Shown piece after piece: positions 1-12,012 of a stretch of 64,000 nucleotides of DNA. Position numbers and translations under genes: made by a program. Source of the stretch: Carex sylvatica (taxonomy: Eukaryota > Streptophyta > Magnoliopsida > Poales > Cyperaceae); assembly GCA_964058845.1 (NCBI GenBank), contig CAXKVR010000060.1, forward strand, positions 62,001 to 126,000. The letters run 5' to 3'. The notes beneath the pieces were generated by a model that saw only the letters and a list, made by a program, of their open reading frames with translations, searched no databases and was not told where the DNA came from. The first letter of the stretch is position 1, and every line of letters begins with the position of its first letter.

Positions 1-296
1 AAGTAATGACCATAAATGAAGACTAATAACAATGATGAATTTGTAACAATTATTTTTATGTTCAATTATATTTTCTAATCATCCATTATATATATACACA
101 TAACATACAACAGACACTATAATTAATTAATTAAGGGCATGCATCTATATGATGTATCCATATATGATCCGTTGGGTATTTATATAAAGTAACATAAAAG
201 TTTAAGTTCAAATTCAGAAGTCAAATCTGAGATAGCACGAATATTAACTAAAATAATTACAGATCGGGCAATCCAGTTGACAACACAAAATTCGCA
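1..296. other. AT-rich flank, no gene seen
   Basis: No coding region or known repeat is recognisable. The sequence is AT-rich. Its last bases (ATACT, 297-301) are the target duplication of the gypsy element that follows, so this stretch was continuous with 9465 onward before that insertion. It is therefore probably the inner part of the CACTA element that ends at 12012. That assignment is inference; no CACTA terminus is visible here. Confidence 0.4.
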
Positions 297-301
297 ATAC
301 T

Positions 302-2481
302 TGTCACACCCCGAGATCAGGGGCATGACGGTATCGCCATGAATATATAGATCGTATATATTCACCAGGCATTTACGATGAGATAAATGGTGTTTTTATC
401 CCAAACCGAACACTTAATCAATTTTATTAAATCTGAAATCAGTTTAAAACTGATCCGAAACTTTTCAAAACTTTTATACATGCCTTTGTAAATTCGATTC
501 GATAAAACCAATAGAACAATGACTTATCATATCAGAAAACCAAATTTATTTTTTTATTTATATCTACCCGTATTAGTCAGAATTATAAATATCAAGTACC
601 GTGGAGTATAGACCCTCCACGCCGGTCATCCCACCCGTATTCATTTAAACCCCCAAATTCATATCATGTCACAACAAAAACATATATGCAAAAGACCATA
701 TAACTTTTAAAACATAAACTTTGAAAACATAAAAGCATACATACACATAGCATGGAAAGCATAAAGCAAGCACATAAAATTTTAAAACATAAATCGAAAC
801 CGTTTAGAAATATTTACGCAAGTCCGGTTAGCTGGATATATATACAACAAAAGTTGATCCAAGTACTAAACAAGTACAACGATCTCAAAACAGGGCATAC
901 ATATACCTAACACCTCAGCTAGCTCACTGTCTGATCCCGAAAGCCTCTAGTCCTTCTTTCCTGAAATGTTTCACAAGGAAACGGGTGAGAAAAACCTTTT
1001 CGCGGTTTATCTCAGTGCCGAAGCTACTGGATTTATCAGATATTCACGTCAGAATTAAATACGGAACTAAAATCAGAGTTAAAGCATGAATGTAAAGCTT
1101 TGAATCGATAATCAAATGAATCTACATCTTTAAATGCCTTTAAACAGAATCATCAGAAACATATCAGAATATTGGGTCTTAATTAAACTCAGATATCTGG
1201 TAGCACATGCAGATGTTCCACCGAACTGGTCCCAGAACATACCTGCATCTGTAGGGTTACATACACCTACAGATGTCGCTCCCCGTGCAATCAAATCAGA
1301 TCCTCATCTGCAGTGCTTTGGCTTAACCATTTACAAAAGACTGGTTCTTAATCAGACATTACAGTTCCAATCATACAGATATATCCTTTCCAGTATTTAG
1401 TTCCAGAAATCAGAGCAGAAATCAGAATAACAGAATCTTATCTACCACAGTTATAGTCACAGAATAACAGATCCCCATTCCAACCGGTTTGGACTAAGAG
1501 GGGTCGTTCCCCAATGCGCATATGGTTCCCGAAATTGAAATCTAGTGTATACTCTAGATTTCGCAGAACAGAATATCACTTACAGTGATATATATATATA
1601 TAATAGTAGCAATTCACTGTGGTTTCATTCTCTATCAGAATCAGAATAACAGTTCAATCGGTAAACCATACCAGAATGCAGATCAACAGATAAAACAGTT
1701 CAATTAGTTATGCAATGCTCAGATGATGCTTGAAATCAGAAATTCAAAATGCAATTTAAAAACGTCCTATTTCATTCCTAATTGAACCTCAGGAAAAATC
1801 CCGTGAACCCCCGCACCTTTGTACTTTTCGTGTCGCTTACGGTTGGTCTGAACTCCTTTCGGTATTCCGGGATTCACCTGATTGTCCTGCTAAACCTGCA
1901 AATTGAAGAGAAGGAGGTGATCAAGGTGGTAGTGCTTTGCTCCAAACTCGATTTCGCGTACGTCTGATCGATTCGGTGTACTCGGATCTCACTTTTTTTC
2001 TCTCTTCTCACCTTCTCCCTCTCTTTTCCTCTTTGTTTCCGCCACCCACCACACACAACACACACACACACGTGTACACACACAAGGAGTCACGGCCAAA
2101 GGAAGAGAAAAATCAATGTTTTAGATTTGTTTTGGCAATTTTGCTAATAGGCCCTTTAAACTTCCAATATTGCATACATGTAAATTTTTCAAGAAAAGCC
2201 CTTGCTTAATTTAAATAGAAATTTGCATTATAGCATATATATATACATATAGATATATTCATATGTATAATTTAATGATCCATTTGATATTTCAATTCGG
2301 ATAGGTTTATTTTTATTCGATCAAATCAGAAATTCGATTCTAAATGCCTTGACTCAGAAAAGTCAGAATAAAATTAGAAAAATATATCAAGGCATCAGAT
2401 TTAAATTCGGAAAAATTCAGATGAACTTAATATTTCGAAATTTTTATTATTTTAATATTCTTCAGATTTCGCTACGTCACA
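302..2481 (-). repeat. 3' LTR of the Tekay-type element
   Basis: Starts TGTCAC and ends GTCACA on the plus strand, so it has the canonical TG...CA ends. Its 2180 bp equal the other LTR. Differences seen by eye are near 340, 355, 1191 and 1233. It holds a CA-rich microsatellite near 2052-2092. Several 60-90 codon open frames occur in both LTRs; none shows a recognisable domain. Confidence 0.95.
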
Positions 2482-2495
2482 TTTCTCCCCTCCTT
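2482..2495 (-). other. Polypurine tract of the Tekay-type element
   Basis: On the minus strand the 14 bases directly before the 3' LTR read AAGGAGGGGAGAAA. This is the expected primer site for plus-strand DNA synthesis and it fixes the element's orientation. Confidence 0.85.
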
Positions 2496-2523
2496 AAAAA
2501 TAAGTTCAGTCCTCTGAACTTAA

Positions 2524-5500
2524 TTACATACCTGAATCATCGAATAACTCAAGGTATTGCTCTCGGATCTTTGCCTCCAATTCCCACGTAGCTTCTTTCT
2601 CCGAATGACGTCCCCACTGCACCAATACCAGATCTATCACTCGGTTTCTCAATCGTTGCTCCTTTCGATCTAATACCTGCATCGGTCCTTCAGTATAAGC
2701 AAGGTTCTCGTCCAGAAACAGATTGGAATGATCGATGCAATGTGACGGATCCCGTACATATTTGCGAAGCTGCGAAACATGAAATACCGGATGAACCCGG
2801 TCCAACGCCGGTGGCAATGCCAACTCATAAGCCACGAGTCCAACTCGACTCAAAATCTGAAATGGTCCGATGTATCGCGGACTCAGCTTACCCGAAACTC
2901 CGAATCTGTGCACTCCTCTAGTCGGAGATACACGAAGCCAAACATGCTCGCTTTCCTGAAATTCCAGCGGTCTACGGTGTATATCCGCATACTTCCTTTG
3001 TCTATCCTGAGCTGACTTCAATCGACTCAGTATCACTTGCGTTTTCTCCGCTGCTTCCTGAATCAGTTCTGGCCCAGTAGACGGATGAATACCCGTCGGT
3101 CCCCACCACAACGGTGTCCTGCAAGTTTCACCAGTCAGAGCTTCGTATGGTGGCATCCCGATACTCGAATGGAAGCTGTTATTGTATGCAAATTCCACCA
3201 AGTGCAAATGATCGAGCCACGATCCCGGAAAACTCAAAGCACAGGCCCGTAGCATATCTTCTAAAGTCTGAATCGTCCTTTCAGATTGTCCGTCAGTCTG
3301 AGGATGGTGCGCTGTGCTGAACCTCAACTTCGTGCCCATATTCTCTTGAAAACTCTTCCAAAAATGTGAGGTAAATCTGGTATCCCGATCAGATATGATT
3401 TCCCTCGGACATCCGTGATACTTAACAAACATTTTCAGAAATAATCCAGCTAGTGTCCGTCCCGATGTATCGGGTCCAAGCGGAATAAAATGCGCAACTT
3501 TCGTCAACGTGTCCACAATCACCCAGATAGTATCATATCGACCCGTTGTTCTCGGAAACCCTGATACAAAGTCCATGGCAATAACCTCGAATTTCCCTCG
3601 CTTCTTATCCATTGGTTGCAGCAATCCAGCTGATTTCCGTCGATCAGCTTTGACCTGCTGGCAAACCTGACACTTCTCTACATATCCCGTCACTTCCCTT
3701 TTCATGTTGGGCCACCAGAAATACCGTCTCAGATTCTGATACATCTTTACTTCTCCCGGATGAATCGTGTATCCAGAATCGTGTGCCTCTGATAAAACTA
3801 AGGTCTTTAACTCCGAATCATCCGGAAGGCATATACGGTTGTCAAACCACAACATACCTTCACTATCCAACTTGAAATGACTATCTTGGTTCGATGTTGC
3901 ATACTCCCAGAATTTCTGACATTTCTGATCTCCTTGCTGAGCTACCCGGATACGATCATGTAACTCTGGTCTTACTTCTATTACTGCGGCTATCATACTT
4001 ACTCCGGCTGACTTGCTCGTGCCTGCTTCAGACTTAATCAAATGAGCTGATACTGCTTCTGCTAACTCTCCAGATATTCCAACATACAAGCTCATAAGCC
4101 TCATCTCTTCGATTAACCGCACTTCACTTGTGATCGCGGTTGCCAGATTAACTTGACTTTTCCGACTTAAAGCATCTGCTACTACATTAGCCTTTCCTGC
4201 ATGATACTGGATATCCAAATCGTAATCTTTCATTAGCTCCAGCCACCTCCTTTGCCTCAGATTCAATTCCTTCTGAGTGAAGACATATTTCAAACTCTTG
4301 TGATCGGTGAATATCTGACATTTGACGCCATATAGATAGTGTCTCCAAATCTTCAGTGCAAATATCACGACTGCCAACTCCAAATCGTGCGTCGGATAAT
4401 TTTGCTCATGCGGTCTCAACTGCCGCGATGCATACGCAATGACTTGGCCTTCTTGCATCAATACACAACCTAAACCCGCACGAGAAGCGTCGGTAAACAC
4501 CGTGTAATCCTTTCCAGTTATTGGCATAGTTAGAATCGGTGCTGAAACTAACCGACTCTTTAATTCCTCAAAACTCCTTTCCTGTTTTTCGCCCCATTCG
4601 AACTTAACACCTTTATGCAGTAATGCCGTAAGTGGTCGGGCTAACTGCGAGAATCCTTTAACAAATCTGCGGTAATACCCGGCCAAGCCGAGGAAACTTC
4701 GAATTTCTGTAACTGTGGTTGGCCTCTTCCATTCCGTAACTGCTCGTATCTTTTCCGGATCCACTGCCAAACCCTCGCCTGACACAATATGCCCCAAGAA
4801 AGCCACTTTGTTCATCCAAAACTCGCACTTCGAAAATTTCGCATACAACTTGTGATCCCTCAGTCTTTGCAGTACAACCCTCAGATGCTCTTCATGCTCC
4901 TCCATCGATCGGGAATAAATCAATATATCATCTATAAACACTACTACACTTGTATCCAACAAATCCCGAAAAACTCGTTGCATTAAATTCATAAAAGCTG
5001 CCGGTGCGTTTGTCAATCCGAATGGCATGACCCGGTACTCATAATGCCCGTACCGAGTTCGGAAAGCTGTCTTTTCTACGTCACTTGAGTTGATACGGAG
5101 CTGATGATACCCGGTTCTCAGATCAATCTTGGAATAAACCGAGGATCCTTGCAATTGATCGAATAAGTCATCGATCCTCGGTAACGGGTACTTGTTCTTC
5201 ACAGTAACCTTATTCAGCTCGCGGTAATCGATGCATAACCTCAATGTACCATCCTTCTTTCTCACGAATAACACCGGTGCTCCCCAGGGTGAGGTACTCG
5301 GTCGGATAAAGCCCTTTTCCAACATTTCTTCTAGCTGCATCTTCAGCTCTTTCAGCTCAGCTGGTGCCATTCTGTACGGTGCCTTCGATATTGGTAGTGT
5401 GCCCGGCATCAGATTGATATTAAAATCCACTTCACGATCCGGCGGTAAACCTGTAATCTCATCAGGAAATACGTCTGCAAACTCTGCAACAACTGGAATG

Positions 5501-7116
5501 TCAGATATCTCCGGAACCTTAATGTTGGTACTCATAACCATTATCAAGTAGGCTGGACACCCAGACTCTATCAGGTGTCTCGTCTCAATTGCAGAAACAT
5601 ACGGTACAATCTCCTTGGCTCCTCTACACTTAAAGACACACGAACCTCCTGGCAAACCAAACAGAACAGACCGATGCACGCAATCTATGGTGGCTACATG
5701 CTCGACTAGCCAATCAAAACCCAGTAAGGCATCATAGTCGGTTATATCCATAACCAACATATCTGCGGTAAAATCCCTTCCATCTACTCGTACCTTCAGG
5801 TCTCGGCAAGTTCGTGCAATTTTGGTAGTTGAACCGAGAGGGGTATTAATGTCCAATACTCGCCCGCTCGATTCGGTAGCCCACCCACATTTATCCACTA
5901 ATGCACTCGCAATGATTGAATGGCTACAACCCGTATCAATTAACACATATGCAAGATAGCCCGAGATAGAGATTATACCTGCCATCAGATCCGTCTGAGT
6001 AGGAACCGGTGCTATCTCGGTGCTCTCCTCAGGCAACTCAACTACATCTATAGCTCTCATGCTCACCCTTCCTCCATTTCTACCTCCCCGCTGCTGCGGT
6101 GCCATACCTCGACTCCTGATCAACGGTAAGCCTCCACGTCCTTGCCCCTGCGGTACTCTATAACCCGCACCGCTGCTACTGCCTCCAGCTGAACCCGAAT
6201 AAGTGTTCGGGCAATCCTTAATCCAATGATCAGTGCTGCCACAACGAAAGCAGGTCTGTTTCAAGCGGCGACACTGAGACTCGGTGTGTGGCATATTGCA
6301 ATGGCGACACCATGGCTTAGGAGCTCCAGGGGTGAAACTCGGTACAACCTGACCTCCAGTTGGGTATCGAGGAGCTGGTGGTCTAGCCCCCGATCCACTA
6401 GCCTGCTGGCGCGAGTCAAATTTAGGTCTGACATTTCTTGCTTGGCTTTGTTGCCTGCTTCTCTTGAGATACATTTCTGTTTCCTCCGCACACTTCATCA
6501 AAGCTGGAATCCCTTCTGCCGGAGTGTGATGTATCGCCAGTGCAACCCTCGGATCCAACCCGTCTAAATACTGCCTTCGGTATCTCACAACATCCCCCTT
6601 TACATCAGGTGCATATCTAGACAACTCATAGAACCTCCGGTTGTAATCCTCAACAGATCTCTCATTCTGTTTTAAGTTCAGAAACTGGCTTCTCAGAGCT
6701 TCTTTGTGCAAGCTACTCAGAAATTGTTCTCCGAATCTCCGCTCGAACTCCTCCCATGTAATACCTTGCGCAACCCCCGCGTATTCAATCTTTATACCAT
6801 CCCACCAGTGTCTACCCGTCTTTTCCAGCAACTGCACAGCTAACTCCACTTTATTTCCTTCCGGTACGCGGCACAGCTCAAACTTATCTTTTACTCCTGA
6901 GATCCATTCTTCAGCTGCGGTGTATCCCCCCGATCCGTCAAACCGAGGGGGTTTCAACCTCATAAATGTTTCATAAAGCTGACGGAACTCTTCTCCAGCT
7001 GTTCCGGCTCCTGCTGCTTGTCCTTGATTTGCCCTTTCATTTGCGGTACGGCCCCTTTCATAGGCCGCCAGCAAGATTTCTGCAAATTCTCTTTCTGCGA
7101 ATCCCCTTTCACCCAT
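2524..7116 (-). CDS. Gag-Pol polyprotein of the Tekay-type chromovirus
   Basis: An uninterrupted ORF of 1530 residues starting at ATG 7114-7116. Domains in order: a retrotransposon Gag region (about 50-230); one CCHC zinc knuckle ([14 protein letters not shown], about 288-301); an aspartic protease with LIDTGCSH near 393; reverse transcriptase with the FIDD active site near 727; RNase H with its first aspartate in FTDAS near 870; and integrase with an HHCC zinc module (about 1110-1160) and a D,D35E core (D near 1180, D near 1242, E near 1278). The last about 50 residues (about 1475-1525) form a chromodomain-like segment including VQWGR and ATWEL, which marks chromoviruses. All catalytic motifs look intact, so the element may be autonomous. 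Gag and Pol are in one frame, as is usual for plant chromoviruses. Confidence 0.95.
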   Translation of the reverse strand: MGERGFAEREFAEILLAAYERGRTANERANQGQAAGAGTAGEEFRQLYETFMRLKPPRFDGSGGYTAAEEWISGVKDKFELCRVPEGNKVELAVQLLEKTGRHWWDGIKIEYAGVAQGITWEEFERRFGEQFLSSLHKEALRSQFLNLKQNERSVEDYNRRFYELSRYAPDVKGDVVRYRRQYLDGLDPRVALAIHHTPAEGIPALMKCAEETEMYLKRSRQQSQARNVRPKFDSRQQASGSGARPPAPRYPTGGQVVPSFTPGAPKPWCRHCNMPHTESQCRRLKQTCFRCGSTDHWIKDCPNTYSGSAGGSSSGAGYRVPQGQGRGGLPLIRSRGMAPQQRGGRNGGRVSMRAIDVVELPEESTEIAPVPTQTDLMAGIISISGYLAYVLIDTGCSHSIIASALVDKCGWATESSGRVLDINTPLGSTTKIARTCRDLKVRVDGRDFTADMLVMDITDYDALLGFDWLVEHVATIDCVHRSVLFGLPGGSCVFKCRGAKEIVPYVSAIETRHLIESGCPAYLIMVMSTNIKVPEISDIPVVAEFADVFPDEITGLPPDREVDFNINLMPGTLPISKAPYRMAPAELKELKMQLEEMLEKGFIRPSTSPWGAPVLFVRKKDGTLRLCIDYRELNKVTVKNKYPLPRIDDLFDQLQGSSVYSKIDLRTGYHQLRINSSDVEKTAFRTRYGHYEYRVMPFGLTNAPAAFMNLMQRVFRDLLDTSVVVFIDDILIYSRSMEEHEEHLRVVLQRLRDHKLYAKFSKCEFWMNKVAFLGHIVSGEGLAVDPEKIRAVTEWKRPTTVTEIRSFLGLAGYYRRFVKGFSQLARPLTALLHKGVKFEWGEKQERSFEELKSRLVSAPILTMPITGKDYTVFTDASRAGLGCVLMQEGQVIAYASRQLRPHEQNYPTHDLELAVVIFALKIWRHYLYGVKCQIFTDHKSLKYVFTQKELNLRQRRWLELMKDYDLDIQYHAGKANVVADALSRKSQVNLATAITSEVRLIEEMRLMSLYVGISGELAEAVSAHLIKSEAGTSKSAGVSMIAAVIEVRPELHDRIRVAQQGDQKCQKFWEYATSNQDSHFKLDSEGMLWFDNRICLPDDSELKTLVLSEAHDSGYTIHPGEVKMYQNLRRYFWWPNMKREVTGYVEKCQVCQQVKADRRKSAGLLQPMDKKRGKFEVIAMDFVSGFPRTTGRYDTIWVIVDTLTKVAHFIPLGPDTSGRTLAGLFLKMFVKYHGCPREIISDRDTRFTSHFWKSFQENMGTKLRFSTAHHPQTDGQSERTIQTLEDMLRACALSFPGSWLDHLHLVEFAYNNSFHSSIGMPPYEALTGETCRTPLWWGPTGIHPSTGPELIQEAAEKTQVILSRLKSAQDRQRKYADIHRRPLEFQESEHVWLRVSPTRGVHRFGVSGKLSPRYIGPFQILSRVGLVAYELALPPALDRVHPVFHVSQLRKYVRDPSHCIDHSNLFLDENLAYTEGPMQVLDRKEQRLRNRVIDLVLVQWGRHSEKEATWELEAKIREQYLELFDDSGM

Positions 7117-7263
7117 AATCTATTCAGATATCAGAACAGTTCAGTTCACAGATCAGATATCAGAACAGTTCATTTCACAAATCAGTTAGTCTATCTTTAC
7201 TTACTAACCCATACTTAACCCAGTCGCTTATCCTGTCAGGTCTGGTTAGGCGTCTAAACCATT

Positions 7264-7275
7264 GCTCTGATACCA
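7264..7275 (-). other. Primer-binding site (initiator tRNA-Met) of the Tekay-type element
   Basis: On the minus strand the sequence is TGGTATCAGAGC, the standard complement of the 3' end of plant initiator tRNA-Met. It lies nine bases inside the 5' LTR. It is a primer site, not a tRNA gene. Confidence 0.9.
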
Positions 7276-7284
7276 CCTCAATAC

Positions 7285-9464
7285 TGTCACACCCCGAGAT
7301 CAGGGGCATGACGGTATCGCCGTGAATATATAGATCATATATATTCACCAGGCATTTACGATGAGATAAATGGTGTTTTTATCCCAAACCGAACACTTAA
7401 TCAATTTTATTAAATCTGAAATCAGTTTAAAACTGATCCGAAACTTTTCAAAACTTTTATACATGCCTTTGTAAATTCGATTCGATAAAACCAATAGAAC
7501 AATGACTTATCATATCAGAAAACCAAATTTATTTTTTTATTTATATCTACCCGTATTAGTCAGAATTATAAATATCAAGTACCGTGGAGTATAGACCCTC
7601 CACGCCGGTCATCCCACCCGTATTCATTTAAACCCCCAAATTCATATCATGTCACAACAAAAACATATATGCAAAAGACCATATAACTTTTAAAACATAA
7701 ACTTTGAAAACATAAAAGCATACATACACATAGCATGGAAAGCATAAAGCAAGCACATAAAATTTTAAAACATAAATCGAAACCGTTTAGAAATATTTAC
7801 GCAAGTCCGGTTAGCTGGATATATATACAACAAAAGTTGATCCAAGTACTAAACAAGTACAACGATCTCAAAACAGGGCATACATATACCTAACACCTCA
7901 GCTAGCTCACTGTCTGATCCCGAAAGCCTCTAGTCCTTCTTTCCTGAAATGTTTCACAAGGAAACGGGTGAGAAAAACCTTTTCGCGGTTTATCTCAGTG
8001 CCGAAGCTACTGGATTTATCAGATATTCACGTCAGAATTAAATACGGAACTAAAATCAGAGTTAAAGCATGAATGTAAAGCTTTGAATCGATAATCAAAT
8101 GAATCTACATCTTTAAATGCCTTTAAACAGAATCATCAGAAACATATCAGAATATTGGGTCTTAATTAAACTCAAATATCTGGTAGCACATGCAGATGTT
8201 CCACCGAACTGGTCCTAGAACATACCTGCATCTGTAGGGTTACATACACCTACAGATGTCGCTCCCCGTGCAATCAAATCAGATCCTCATCTGCAGTGCT
8301 TTGGCTTAACCATTTACAAAAGACTGGTTCTTAATCAGACATTACAGTTCCAATCATACAGATATATCCTTTCCAGTATTTAGTTCCAGAAATCAGAGCA
8401 GAAATCAGAATAACAGAATCTTATCTACCACAGTTATAGTCACAGAATAACAGATCCCCATTCCAACCGGTTTGGACTAAGAGGGGTCGTTCCCCAATGC
8501 GCATATGGTTCCCGAAATTGAAATCTAGTGTATACTCTAGATTTCGCAGAACAGAATATCACTTACAGTGATATATATATATATAATAGTAGCAATTCAC
8601 TGTGGTTTCATTCTCTATCAGAATCAGAATAACAGTTCAATCGGTAAACCATACCAGAATGCAGATCAACAGATAAAACAGTTCAATTAGTTATGCAATG
8701 CTCAGATGATGCTTGAAATCAGAAATTCAAAATGCAATTTAAAAACGTCCTATTTCATTCCTAATTGAACCTCAGGAAAAATCCCGTGAACCCCCGCACC
8801 TTTGTACTTTTCGTGTCGCTTACGGTTGGTCTGAACTCCTTTCGGTATTCCGGGATTCACCTGATTGTCCTGCTAAACCTGCAAATTGAAGAGAAGGAGG
8901 TGATCAAGGTGGTAGTGCTTTGCTCCAAACTCGATTTCGCGTACGTCTGATCGATTCGGTGTACTCGGATCTCACTTTTTTTCTCTCTTCTCACCTTCTC
9001 CCTCTCTTTTCCTCTTTGTTTCCGCCACCCACCACACACAACACACACACACACGTGTACACACACAAGGAGTCACGGCCAAAGGAAGAGAAAAATCAAT
9101 GTTTTAGATTTGTTTTGGCAATTTTGCTAATAGGCCCTTTAAACTTCCAATATTGCATACATGTAAATTTTTCAAGAAAAGCCCTTGCTTAATTTAAATA
9201 GAAATTTGCATTATAGCATATATATATACATATAGATATATTCATATGTATAATTTAATGATCCATTTGATATTTCAATTCGGATAGGTTTATTTTTATT
9301 CGATCAAATCAGAAATTCGATTCTAAATGCCTTGACTCAGAAAAGTCAGAATAAAATTAGAAAAATATATCAAGGCATCAGATTTAAATTCGGAAAAATT
9401 CAGATGAACTTAATATTTCGAAATTTTTATTATTTTAATATTCTTCAGATTTCGCTACGTCACA
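7285..9464 (-). repeat. 5' LTR of the Tekay-type element
   Basis: Same 2180-bp length as the 3' LTR and nearly identical to it. On the minus strand it would hold the promoter and polyadenylation signals. I did not find a TATA box I could defend. The CA-rich tract recurs at about 9035-9075. Confidence 0.95.
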
Positions 9465-12012
9465 ATACTTTAGGCCAACTCTCAAAGCATTTATTATAAT
9501 TGAAGTCGCGACTTCCCCAGCGATGTCCTGACTTTTTGTTTAACATCGCCATCGGTTACAATTTGACACAAAAACAGGTTAATTATTATATTTTATAATT
9601 TGTAACCTAATTAGAACAAAATATATTTATTTTGGATCGTTTCATCTCCCCCAATTTCAAATTTTGCAACTTTACTCTCTCTCACTAGGAATAACCGACC
9701 TCCATCTGAGCTCTCTCTCTCTCCTAAGTCCTAAGTTTCCTCGATCGCTAGCACTCTCTATGTAGATCGCGATCTTACTAAGTATTTATGTAGTGTTTTA
9801 ATTTCTAGTGCTTTTTAAATACTTAGGTGTAGATCTTACTGTAGTGTTTTTCTGTTCAGATTTAGCTTACTTTTTAAGGGGTTTTGTAGGGGGTATAATT
9901 TTTTAGAGCTTTACTTAAATGTTGATATATTTTAAATTTTTAGTTTTAAATTTTTTTTTTTTTTTGGAGCTTAGTTCTCTAGGTTAAGGTTTCTTGTTAA
10001 GGGGTATTTGGGTTTTTTGTAGATGTACTTAAAGATTCAATAACCCAAGAATGCGATTTTAAAGGATTATTGAACCTTTAAGTAGATTCACAGGAGGAAT
10101 TTAGATCAAATATTTAGTAACTCATTCAATAACCACAAAGGTTAAGATTTGAGTTCAAATCTACGAGTACTCCCTCTTACAGTTAACAATTAGGTGAAGA
10201 ATTAGGTTTATCAATTATTTCGAATCACAAATCTATCAAGATGAGCGACTATTTTTGTAGCTCATATATGAAGATGGGTCCGATATAATTGATAACCTAC
10301 ATCTCGAATTCTCATGTGAATTGCTTCATTTCTCCAATAAATTTATACCTCATTCTCATTGTTATCTAAATTATAACAGAATGGTAATGCTTGTTAATTA
10401 ATGATTTATAGTGACTGATATGGACAAGTTCAACGTGATATTGGAGGAAAAACCCGAGGAGACTATATCTCCGAAAGGTAATAAGTCCAATAATTTGTAT
10501 TATGTTTCAATTTTAGAAAAAATATTCATTGTTACTTTCATTATATTTATTCACTCGTCTTTTGTTCCTTTTTTTTTTTGAAATCCTGATAGTGGCTATC
10601 AGGTTAACTTTTGTTTTAATTTCAGGTGAAGCTCCTGCTACTAGTAATGAAGGAAATCATTATGAGTACAAACCACGTGCTGGATCACGAGAGGAGACTC
10701 AGCGATCTATTAACTATTTGATGACCCTATTAGTGGCTCTTGTACTAAACGGGTTTGAAGAAGCACAAAAGCAGGCTAGGGGGGAGGATGAAGAGATTGA
10801 GCTACACCACAACAAAAAAATCATGTTGACGACAGGTGCATTTCCTTTCGCCACAACTTTAGCTATTACTTGTAAAGTTTAATTTTAGTAAATTATGTTA
10901 AATAGGAATAGTTTTATGGTATGTTAATTAGATGTATATTTGTATTATGTAGAGGAGGAAACACGAGAGGAGCAACTACAAGAGGTGGACATCAAGGTGG
11001 AGAAGGCACAAGATGAGCAGGCAAAAGAGACACAAGATGTGGAGATCAAGGTGTAGAAGGTGGAGGCGGCACAAGAGGCTCAAGAGGCTCAAGAGGAGCA
11101 AGCTCAAGAGCTGGAGAAGGCACAAGAGATAGAGAAGGCACAAGAGGAGCAAGCTTACTAGCATGGTACAGCAACCCTTCTGATGATGATTAATTAATCT
11201 GTCTCTGTTTAGCTAAGTAAAGCAACACTCTTATTGATTTTGTTATCAGTGATCGATGATGATTAATATGTGTCTGTTTAGAACAACAACCCCGTTTTGG
11301 ATTTTATTATCAGTAATATCTAGCTAGGGGGTCCTTAATTTTGTAATTGCTCTTGTATGAGTTGAATACAACTTGCATGTATTAAATATATATATGATAC
11401 AATTAGTTGTTTCTATTTATATTAATTTTCTATTCATATTAGCTTGCATGGTTTTATATTATTTATTGATTGGTGCCTACTATTGTGTTTTTTTAATATA
11501 AATGGATGGATATATACACACACACACACACACTTACGGGGGCTACACCCTAATAAAAGCAAAATTTTAGAAAATATTCTCATAAATTACCAACGGCTCA
11601 AAATTAGTTAGTACCAGATGGCAAAGCTAAAAACCAACGCATCAAAACAGATAGCGTAAGTGACATTTGCCATCAGTCGAACAACCGCGCGCACGAGATG
11701 GCATTAGAGCCTTAACAACGTCAAATATCAAATGCTGTATGTATGATCGCCATCGGTTCATTAGCAAAGTAGATCCGATGGTGTTGTACAAACGGTTTAT
11801 TTGACGACTGGAAAATTCTTACTCGCATCGGTGTCCGCCGATGGCATAACGCCCGGAAAATACATTAAAACAGATGGTGTTGGTGTTTAACGCCATCAGT
11901 TTTCGCCGATGGCATATGTCTGTGCATTTCTTATCGGGAGATATGTATCGGTTTAGAACCAGACGGCATAACGCGATTGCAAGCAATGTAAAAGAGTTTT
12001 TTTGTAGTAGTG
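9465..12012 (+). mobile_element. Right-hand part of a CACTA (En/Spm) transposon, left end not in window
   Basis: The right terminus at 12012 reads TTTTTTTGTAGTAGTG, the reverse complement of the plant CACTA end CACTACTACAAAAAAA. Subterminal copies of a GCCATCGG-type motif occur in both orientations at about 11600-11950 and again near 9555. A 3-bp target copy TCC (12013-12015) is expected at the right side. A paralogous stretch at 31741 onward lacks the element and shows the empty site. The left end is not seen; the gypsy element at 302-9464 is inserted inside this element. It carries a small spliced gene (10411-11160). (CA)n lies at about 11517-11533. Confidence 0.8.
10411..11160 (+). pseudogene. 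Spliced Glu/Gln-rich gene of the CACTA element, probably with a premature stop
   Basis: Three exons can be read. Exon 1 ends at 10477 (first ATG 10420, donor AAAG|GTAATA). Exon 2 is 10626-10835 (acceptor TTTCAG, donor ACAG|GTGCAT). Exon 3 starts at 10953 after TATGTAG. Phases agree at both junctions (phase 1). The product begins MDKFNVILEEKPEE and is acidic. Exon 3 encodes a Glu/Gln/Ala-rich repetitive tail (EEQ, KAQ, AQEAQEAQ). A TAG at 11054-11056 interrupts it where the earlier repeat has GAG in IKVEKAQ; beyond that stop the same frame stays open and repeat-like to TAG 11158-11160. It probably belongs to the transposon, in the position of a TNPA-like gene, but I see no diagnostic TNPA motif. 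Function unknown. Confidence 0.5.

Larger units (their letters stand above)
302..9464 (-). mobile_element. Ty3/gypsy LTR retrotransposon, Tekay/Del-type chromovirus, complete
   Basis: A complete element of 9163 bp bounded by two 2180-bp LTRs (302-2481 and 7285-9464). It is flanked by a perfect 5-bp target duplication ATACT (297-301 and 9465-9469). It is transcribed on the minus strand, so the 5' LTR is the right-hand one. A primer-binding site for initiator tRNA-Met lies at 7264-7275 and a polypurine tract at 2482-2495. One long uninterrupted Gag-Pol ORF lies between. By eye the LTRs differ at only four positions, all transitions, so insertion was recent. The C-terminal chromodomain-like segment and the very long LTRs fit the Tekay/Del lineage. 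The element is nested in the remains of a CACTA transposon. Confidence 0.95.

Noticed and set aside
1134..2209. Several 60-90 codon frames in the gypsy LTR, repeated at 8765-9192
   Set aside because: They occur in both LTRs, have no domain and lie in non-coding LTR sequence.
7264..7275. tRNA gene fragment
   Set aside because: Only the 12-base complement of the tRNA 3' end is present, at the expected primer-site position; no cloverleaf.
10976..11164. Leucine-rich 62-codon frame on the minus strand
   Set aside because: It is the antisense of the Glu/Gln repeat exon; CTC/CTT-rich antisense of GAG/AAG codons gives leucine runs by chance.
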